From contig OX327684.1 in assembly GCA_946807835.1 (NCBI GenBank), positions 11,308,501 to 11,372,500 of the forward strand: a stretch of 64,000 nt of DNA, written 5' to 3'. This document shows positions 25,022 to 34,000 of this stretch, piece after piece (positions within the stretch are counted from its first letter, which is position 1; every line of letters starts with the position of its first letter). The position numbers and the translations under genes are program-made. The stretch is from Ailanthus altissimus (taxonomy: Eukaryota; Streptophyta; Magnoliopsida; Sapindales; Simaroubaceae). The notes under the pieces were generated by a model. That model worked only from the letters and a program-made list of their open reading frames with translations. It searched no databases and was not told the DNA's origin.

Positions 25022-28000
25022 ATGACGACGATTGAAAGACATCCCTCGACAGCGATGTCTCAATCTGCCAAACCCAACAACGTTGTCATGAATACAGCGA
25101 AGAAGATTCAGGCTTCATCATCTTCGCCATTCAAAAGGTGGGGCCGAAAGCACCCATTTATCAGATACGGGCTTCCGATGATTTCCCTCACGGTTTTCGG
25201 GGCACTTGGGCTTGGCCATCTCTTGCAAGGCAGGTTCGTGCAATACCCATTTCACGATTTTCAATTTTATTTCGATTCATTCGGTTGCTCTTTTACATGA
25301 TTGACGTGGCAATTATGTAAGAGGCCTTTGGTGATTCTGGCATGTGGGCAATTTATAAGGGACTTGGTTTTTTGGTTGGTTAGGCAATGAGGTGTAATGT
25401 GAGAATGGGTGGTTGATTGATCAGGGTTTATGAAATGGGAATTTTAGACTGAGTATTGAAGTGCTTTTAGAAATTGCTTCTGCAAAAGGCCATTTCTTAA
25501 GAAAGTACATTTTGTGCTTAGGTTTGTTTAGCCTTGGAAATATGTGTCTAGTGGAGGCTGGTACTTTTTGAAATTGGAAGGAGGTTGAAGGAGAGGTGCT
25601 TGTTAAATGGGGATTGTTCATGATTTAATTTAGTTTGGCTTCTAAGAGAGGTCAGAACCAAATTATAGTTGATTGACTTGTGAGAATTGAAATCAATCAA
25701 AAAAATTTAAAAAAGAAAGAAATTGTCTTTGCTTGACAAGCCAAATACATAAATCATGAAAAATGAAAAATAGATAATCAGAACTTGATTATGTTCTGCT
25801 GCACCATCTTTATTTAAATTGAGAATGAATTAAGGACAAGTTTGATCAAGTTGACTTTAAGCCAGAACCCTCCTCTGCTTAGCTTGCCTACATCCTTTGG
25901 ATGTGCTTGTTCCCACTCAAGCAAGACCTAGTCAAGCCTACATCCTTTGGATGTGCTTGTTCCCACACAAGCAAAACTTAGTCAAATGAATGATAAGGGC
26001 ATTTAGAATTATTTAAAAAGGAAGTTGGTGATCTCCTTAATGTGGGTTAGTTAGATAAAGCTATTGTCCATGGTCTTATCTTGCATGCGTTGAGAATGCA
26101 GTCGAAATAGAAAGGGGACACTAAGATTGGTTTTAAATTATAAACCTCTAATATGAGCTTAAAATACATAAGACGTCCAATTCCCAATATAAAGAGATTT
26201 ACTCTGTAGGCTTTATGAAGCTAAAGCTTTTCTGAAATTTGATATGAAGAGTAGGCACTGTCAATTTCAAATAGTCAAAAAGGATAGATACAAAATGGCA
26301 TTCATAGTAAGTTTCAGACAGTTTGAGTGGAATGTTATGCCGTTTGATTGAAAAAGTGCTCCTTCAGAATTCCAACATTTAATGAATGAAATATTTAGTT
26401 CTTAAATGGATTTATTCATAGTTTATATTGATGACATCCTAGTCTTTTCAAAGAATGCTAGCTAGAACTGGAAACACCTCCATACTAATATCGGAGTTAT
26501 TAAAAGGCTCAGTAATCTTTGCTTGGAAAATATATATTTTTTTTTTGCAAGTTTGGGAGTCTAATGACATTGAAATTAGGTAACTAGTCCATGATGCACA
26601 TGCTAACATACAACCAATATAGTTCCTTTGATAAATTGAAAGAACCAGCTATGAGCTAATTTTTTTGTTTTGGTAACATATAAAATTATCCAAGCTTTCA
26701 TATAATCATATAATTATAGAATTTAGGAACATGTACCTAGATTTGTTTTTCCTTGACTTCTCCAAGTCCAATCCACATATACCCATGTCTTCCTTGGTTG
26801 TTATGAGTTACCTCTATAGAGATCTTGTTTCAAGTGGAATGGCCTCATAAAAGTTCCTATCTTTTGGAAGATGATGTGGGTTAAGTTGATGTATGAGATA
26901 TATCTCAAATATTTTGTTTTATTCTTATTTGATTGTTCATCTTCTATTATAATTACTATTTTATTTGCTCCTTCACTATAAGGAAATTCTTCTTTTGTAG
27001 ATGGCATAATAACCTCTGAAGTAGAGTTTGCCTTGGAAGGCATATTAATTAGCAAAAGAAAATACTCCTTTCAATGAATGACCAATGTATACATAAACAA
27101 GAAAACTTTATACCTATTCTAGGAAGGTGAACTAATTTACTTTTATTTGTAGAATCTAATTTTTAGGGTTAACTATTTACAAAGGAACTAATTATAACTA
27201 AGAAAAGTGAATACAATCATTAAAACACAATCAACAAAGCCAACCAACTAATTACGAAAGAGAACCCTAAGGCATGTGATAGTAGCTTCAACATTTATCT
27301 TTGTTGATGATTGATGATACTTAATCTCTCCTTTCATACTGTCTTTTCCTTTTGGAAAACCTGCAAAAAATTGTGAATTAGGAAATAGGCAAAGAATTCT
27401 TATTACCTTTAGTGTATTCTATATAGAATTTAAAAACAGCTAATAATGCTTAATCTTTTACAGGTTAAATTCTTCACATCTTTCTCCAAAAATTCCTTAG
27501 CACTCTAACATAACTTAATTTGTTCTGCTTTACCTTCTTTGTATTTAAATTGAATTGAAATAAGAACTTGATTGTTTGGCAAGCCAGGTATGATGAAAAA
27601 TGAAAAAAAAAAAAAAAAGAAAGAAGATAATCAGAACTTGATTGTGATCTGCTTTACTAAATATGGCATATATAGAGCAATGATAGCTCTTGTATCTATC
27701 ATTGCTCTGATACCACAGAGAAAAAGTGGGTTTTGTTTGTTGATCAAAACAGCCTTTTGAACCTCTTAAATTATTCTTAAAAATATGTATTACAAAAACT
27801 TTCTTGATCACGCTTTCAAGTTTTTCATCAAACTTATATATATTTGGCAAATTAGGCCAATAGAAAACCACCTTTTTATAAAATCTTAAAAAAATTTAAG
27901 AATAACAAAGCTTTTACTTAGTTCTTTTATTTGATTAAAATAATACCACCTCAACTGTTAATAAAAGGATTGCCTAAAAGTAAATGGTTTTTAAACAAAA

Positions 28001-31000
28001 ACTTATACTTTTGTTGTGTAGGCAAGACTTCTTTTATTCTAAAGTATAAATGAAAGTTTAGAAGAGTAAAAGAGACTTACTTGAAAGCAAGAACTTCTTT
28101 ATTAGCCAATTTTGTAGATTACAACACTTTTGATAGCAAAGGTTTTTCTTTCGTAGTGTTTTCTTTCTCCTCCTCCTTGAAAGAAGCTTATAAGGCTTTT
28201 TATAACTAAAACTTTTCCTATTCCAACTAAAAACTATTAATTGTTACAATAAATTTTATCTAATCTTCTAACTTTCAACTAACTTTATTTCCTTTTTACC
28301 TACAATTCTTCTTTTGACTTTTTTGGCTTTTTCTTAAGTTATCTAGATTCTTCTGACTTCTTCTAGCTTCTTCTTTTGGCTTTTTACTGTGTTGTATTGA
28401 GATTGTAGTATGTTTTGTCATCTATTTTGTAATCATCAGAATAATTTTCAAATACATTGTTGCTTCAATTCTTCCCATTCTTGGATATCTGAAAAATAAC
28501 TATCTATATCTACACTGAGGTAGATCCAAGGTATTAGATATCGCATGTATTGTTCATTTGAGGTTCGTAAGAAAATAGACATATGAGGTATTTTTCCAAT
28601 GAGCCTTGGCTTATGGAGTTAATACAATCATAACACTTCTGAGCTTTATATCTTTATAGATATTAAAATGAGAAGTTTCTAGGCTCAGGTCTGATCTTTT
28701 AGTCACAAACTCCATTGTTTGATTGTAGAGTACAATAACAATGTAATGATAGGAAAAAGCTAGGAGCTTTTCCATTACAATAACAATGTAATGATACTAA
28801 TGTAACTTTTCCATTCTGTTTCTATCTTTTTTTTTTTTTTGCTACTATGGGAATTATCCTCTACTTGTTTATCTTCATGCTTTGATAAGAACTTTTGTTT
28901 TAATTCTGCTTTTTATACCTGCAAAGTGGATAACTAGTCTTTCTTATTATCAATTTCTTTTTTAAGATCAAATATTTTTTGTTCTAAATGATAATTAGCT
29001 TCATTAAGACTTTTAAAATGATTTTAAAATGCTAAAAAAAGTTTTTGCTATATAAAAGATTATTAAAGACTAATATTGATTCTTCTCCTTCTTTATTATC
29101 TAAAAACAACTTTAAAGATTTTTCTGCTTCATTATAATTATAAAAACCTTTATATATGGGATTTTGAAATCTATCAATTTGACAAAAGGTTTTTGGCCAA
29201 GTTGATAAATTCTAATTTTTCTTTCTTTGAAAACTACATAATAGGAAAATCTACTATTTTCTGCACACAAAAAAAAAGTAGCTTAAAGCATTTAGTGATG
29301 TACCAAACCTTGTTTTATCATTTTTAAGAAACAAAATATTATTTAATAAACTCTTTGTTCTTCATTAAGATTATGCTTAATTTGTACTAAAGGTTCAAAT
29401 TGGATACCGAGACAACTACTTAAATTGAAATACACGAGAGTTGAACGAGCTACACAAAATGCAACGAGAGCTCGGTGAAAAGGAGAGTAAAGGCAACTCT
29501 AAAGACAAAGGGTAGGGCACAGGGAATTGGGAGAACTTCCTTTCGAGTATTGAAACTATGAAACTAGAATAAAGCACTGGTACTTTTGGCACTCACCTCA
29601 ATTGCATCGACCCTTCCTTATCTTTCATTATCAAATAAGCTTTACTTTTAAGGCAATGGATTGACTCTTTCTATAATGTCTCTTCCTTCCCTTCCTTGGA
29701 TGGGTGGCCCCTTCTTTACTTACTTTTAATACAAAGCGGTATTTCCTAACTAACATTGAAGAAAGAAACTTGAGAAAAGAACTAGTGGAAGAGCTAATAG
29801 TGTACGGGCTTTTGAACAGGCTAATGCTTTTCATTCCTATAAAAAAAAACATCAACTAGTTATTAGTTTAGAAAGAATATCAGCTAAATTATTATCGTTT
29901 CTTAAAATGTGTTCAAAATTTGCTTTATAACCTCTTCCTCATATTATTTCTAAGAAATATATCCATCTTTTACTTATAAACGAATTTTTCTTTTTAAAAA
30001 TTTTCTTCTAAGAATTTTTGTAGAATTTGATTATATTATTGCAATTTGTTCTAATTGTAAAAAAATCATTTTGTATATATAAATGAAAATAATTTAAAGA
30101 GTTTATAATTCCTAGAATTTCTATTTCTGTAATTAATTTTCTTCCTTCAGTTTCAGTAAACTTTCCACTAGTATACATAGCTATTTCTTTCATCTCTTTT
30201 GAGCTATCTTTTTTAGGTTTTTGTAATAAAATTTCAGCCTACCATTTACTACTTGCATCAATTCGTATGATTTTATAATAATTATCTATGGGCAATGTTA
30301 AAGGCATTAAGGTTTTAAACTATTTGTTTTAATTTTTGTATAAGTTTTATATCTTTACTATAAAAATATTTTTGTATACTTTTACTTAATTTATTATATA
30401 ATAGTTTAATTTATATACTTAAATTAGGTACAAATTTTCTACTATAATTTAATAATTCTAGAATATTTTAAAGTTTTTTAGTATTTTCTATTTTATTCAA
30501 AAATTCTTTTATTTTTGTTACAATATGAGGTTGTAATTCTACTTTTCCTTTATCTAATATTAATCCTAAAAATTCTATTTTTTGTTTAAATAATTCTACT
30601 TTCTTTATAAAAATTATTATTCTATTATACTTAAAACAATTTAAAATTTTATTAATATGCATTATATGCATAATTTTATTTTGACTATATACAAGGACAT
30701 CATTAATATAAATTATACAAAATTTTAAAAATGGCTTTAGTGTTCTATCCATTCTTTCTTGAAATACTTGTAGGGAATTTTTTAATCCAAGCAAGAGAAA
30801 GATTAGATACTAAAACTCATTTCGTTTAGTTTATAATTTTAATCCAAGCAAGATTGGATAAGTGAGTAATAGTAAATATATAAAGCTTAATGTCCAAACT
30901 AAAGGATATAAACCACTTTTTCCCTTTAGTATCAGAGTTCTCTTTTGTATTTATTTTTAAATAAAAATTTATATGAGTAGTTATTATGGCAGACTTCATT

Positions 31001-34000
31001 TAGTTTATAATTTTAAAGTATTTTATATTTTATGTTTAAAATCACTAGTTGAAAATAAAAAAAATTCATGCTAAAGCAAAGTATAAAATATTGAAAACTT
31101 AGGCAAAAGGTTATTGTAGAATATCCAATTCATATAGTTCATATTACTTTACTCATAGCATTAAAACTTGAAGAATTAAAAAGTTTAGCTTTTTAAATAA
31201 AAGTCCGGGTAATCAACTAAAGTGTTTAGAGTTCAAAGATTTTGTCAAGTATTGTAAAGGAGCAAGATTCATTGAATTGCATAATTTGTTATTAGAAATA
31301 GATATAGACAGTCATAATCTACATCTAGGGAGACTAAGACATTGCTACGTAAACATTAATCAAGATTGTCAACTCATAGAAATATTTATAAAGATAAGTA
31401 TAGTAGAAGCATTTATTTATGAACTTAAAAAAATTAAAATATTTAGATTTAGAAATTAGAGATTTTAAGAAAGTAAAACTTAACCTTTTAGAAAAATTTA
31501 AGTTACAATGCAATATAGATCATCTAGAAAATCATTATAAGCATATTCCACACACTAGTAATGGTCTATTAAATTTTATAGTAGACTTAGTAATAAATTT
31601 AGGTATAAACTTAGAATTTAACATAGATAAAATTAATAAAGCATTAATATATTTAGTTCACTTTTTCCAAAATAGTAAGGTAAACACTCTTAGAAAAATA
31701 TCTAGACCATATTGAAGAAATAATAGCAGATTTTACAGAAAAAAAATTAGCAGATTTTCTAATAAAAAGAGATAGTAGACTTAATACAACTTATTGATAA
31801 TAAAGCTCCTAAGCTTGTAGAACTAGAAATAAGAAAGTTAATACAAGAATTAAGTGTTGAAGTAGAAAAGATAAATAGAACTCAAAACGATTTATAAATA
31901 CAATTAAATAATATTAAAAAAATAGTTATTGAATGAACAAGAAATAATATTGATAATAAAACTCCTAATAAAACCTATTACAACTTATTGATAATAAAAC
32001 TCCTAAGCTTGTAGAACTAGAAATAAAAAAGTTAATACAAGAATTAAGTGTTGAAGTAGAAAAGATAAATAGAACTCAAAAAGATTTATAAATACAATTA
32101 AATAATATTAAAAAAATAGTTATTGAATGAACAAAATTGATAAAAACCTATTAGAAACTTTACTAGAATTAAGAGAAGAAATATCATCCCTTACACCTAT
32201 AGGATTTAGTACTAATCAGCAATTCTCTACGAAAAGTAATAATATACAACAAGTTCAAGCTGACACTATAATAAAACTTTTATTAAAAATTTGAAGTAAA
32301 ATAGAAAAGTTAGAAAATAGAATAACCAAAATTAGAAGATAACTTTTATTTATCTATTAATAAAAAGATACTCATATAACTCTAGATAATATAGATAAAG
32401 AACTTGACAAGCTAATCATTCATTGTTAGACGAAGACATTAAAATAGAGGAAGAATTAGAACCATTATATAAAGAAGTGATAAATTAATATTTAGATGAA
32501 ATAATAAATATAGAAAAAGATCTAAATTGTACAGAATGTGAAAAATGGCCTAAAGAAATAAGACAAAAATAAAAAAATTAGAAATAATAGATAGTAATCC
32601 AATAAAAAAAGACAATAAAGAAGAATATAAAATAGAAATAATAAATCCTAATATAACTATAAAAACACAAGATCTAGCTTATATAGCCTAGAGAGATAGA
32701 AAAGAATTTAAAATGCATATAAATGAATTACTAGAACTAAGAGTAATTAGAAAAAGCACAAGTAGACATAGAAGTCCATCATTTATTGATAATAACCATA
32801 GTGAACAAAAAAGAGGAAAAACTAGAATGGTTATAAATTATAAAAGATTGAATGATAATACCAGACAATACTTATAAAATTCCTAATAAAGATGAATTAA
32901 TAAATTGCATACAAAAAGCTTCATATTTTTCAAAATTTGATTGTAAAAGTGGTTTTTGGCAAATCTGGTTACAAGAAGAGTCTATTCCTTGGACAACTTT
33001 TAGTTGTTCAGAAGGACATTTTGAATGGTTAGTAATATCTTTTGGATTAAAAAATGCCCCACAAGTATTTCAAGAAAAAAGCACTAAAGCCATTTTCAAA
33101 ATGTTGTATAGTTTATATTGATGATTTTATTGTATATAGTCAAAATAAATTCATGCATACATGCATATTAATAAAATATAATATTGTTTTAAGTATAATA
33201 GAATAGTAATTTCTAAAAGGAAAGTAGAATTATTTAAGCAAAAAATAGAATTTTTAGGATTAATAATAGATCAAGAAAAGGTATAAATAACTATCATTTA
33301 TTATAATAAAAATATTAGAATTTTTTATAAAATAGAAGATACTAAAGAATTTCAAAATTTTCTAGGATTATTAAATTATAGTAGAAAATTTATACCTAAT
33401 TTAAGTATATTAGTTAGACCATTGTATAATAAATTAAGTAGAAGTAGACAAATATTTTAATAGTAAAGATATAAAACTTATACAAAAATTAAAAAAAAAT
33501 AGTTAAAAACCTTAAGCCTAAATTTAGCATTACCCATAGATAATTATTATAAAGTCATACAAACTAATACAAGTAGTAAAGAATGGGCTAGAATTTTATT
33601 ACAAAAACCTAAGAAAGATAACCCAAAAGAGATGGAAGAAATAGTTATGTATACTAATGGAAAGTTTACTAAAACTAAAGGAAGAAAATGAAGTACAGAA
33701 CTAGAATTTTAGAAATTATAAACTCCTTAAATTCTTTTCATTTTTATATACAAAATGATTCTTTTATAATTAGAACAGAATGCAATAATATAATTGAATT
33801 CTACAAAAAGTCTTAGAAGAAAAATTTTGAAAAGAAAATTTCGTTTATAAGTAAAAGATGGATATATTTCTTAGAAGTAATAACAAGAAGAGATTATAAA
33901 GCAAATTTTGAACATATTTCAGGAAAAAATAATAATTTAGCTGATATTCTTTCTAAACTAATAATTAGTTGATGTTTCTTTTGCAAGAATGAAAAGCACT

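Noticed and set aside
31785..32134. Repeats considered as a CRISPR-like or satellite array
   Set aside because: Only two copies with a 194-bp offset; a simple tandem duplication in viral DNA. No CRISPR features occur in this plant window.
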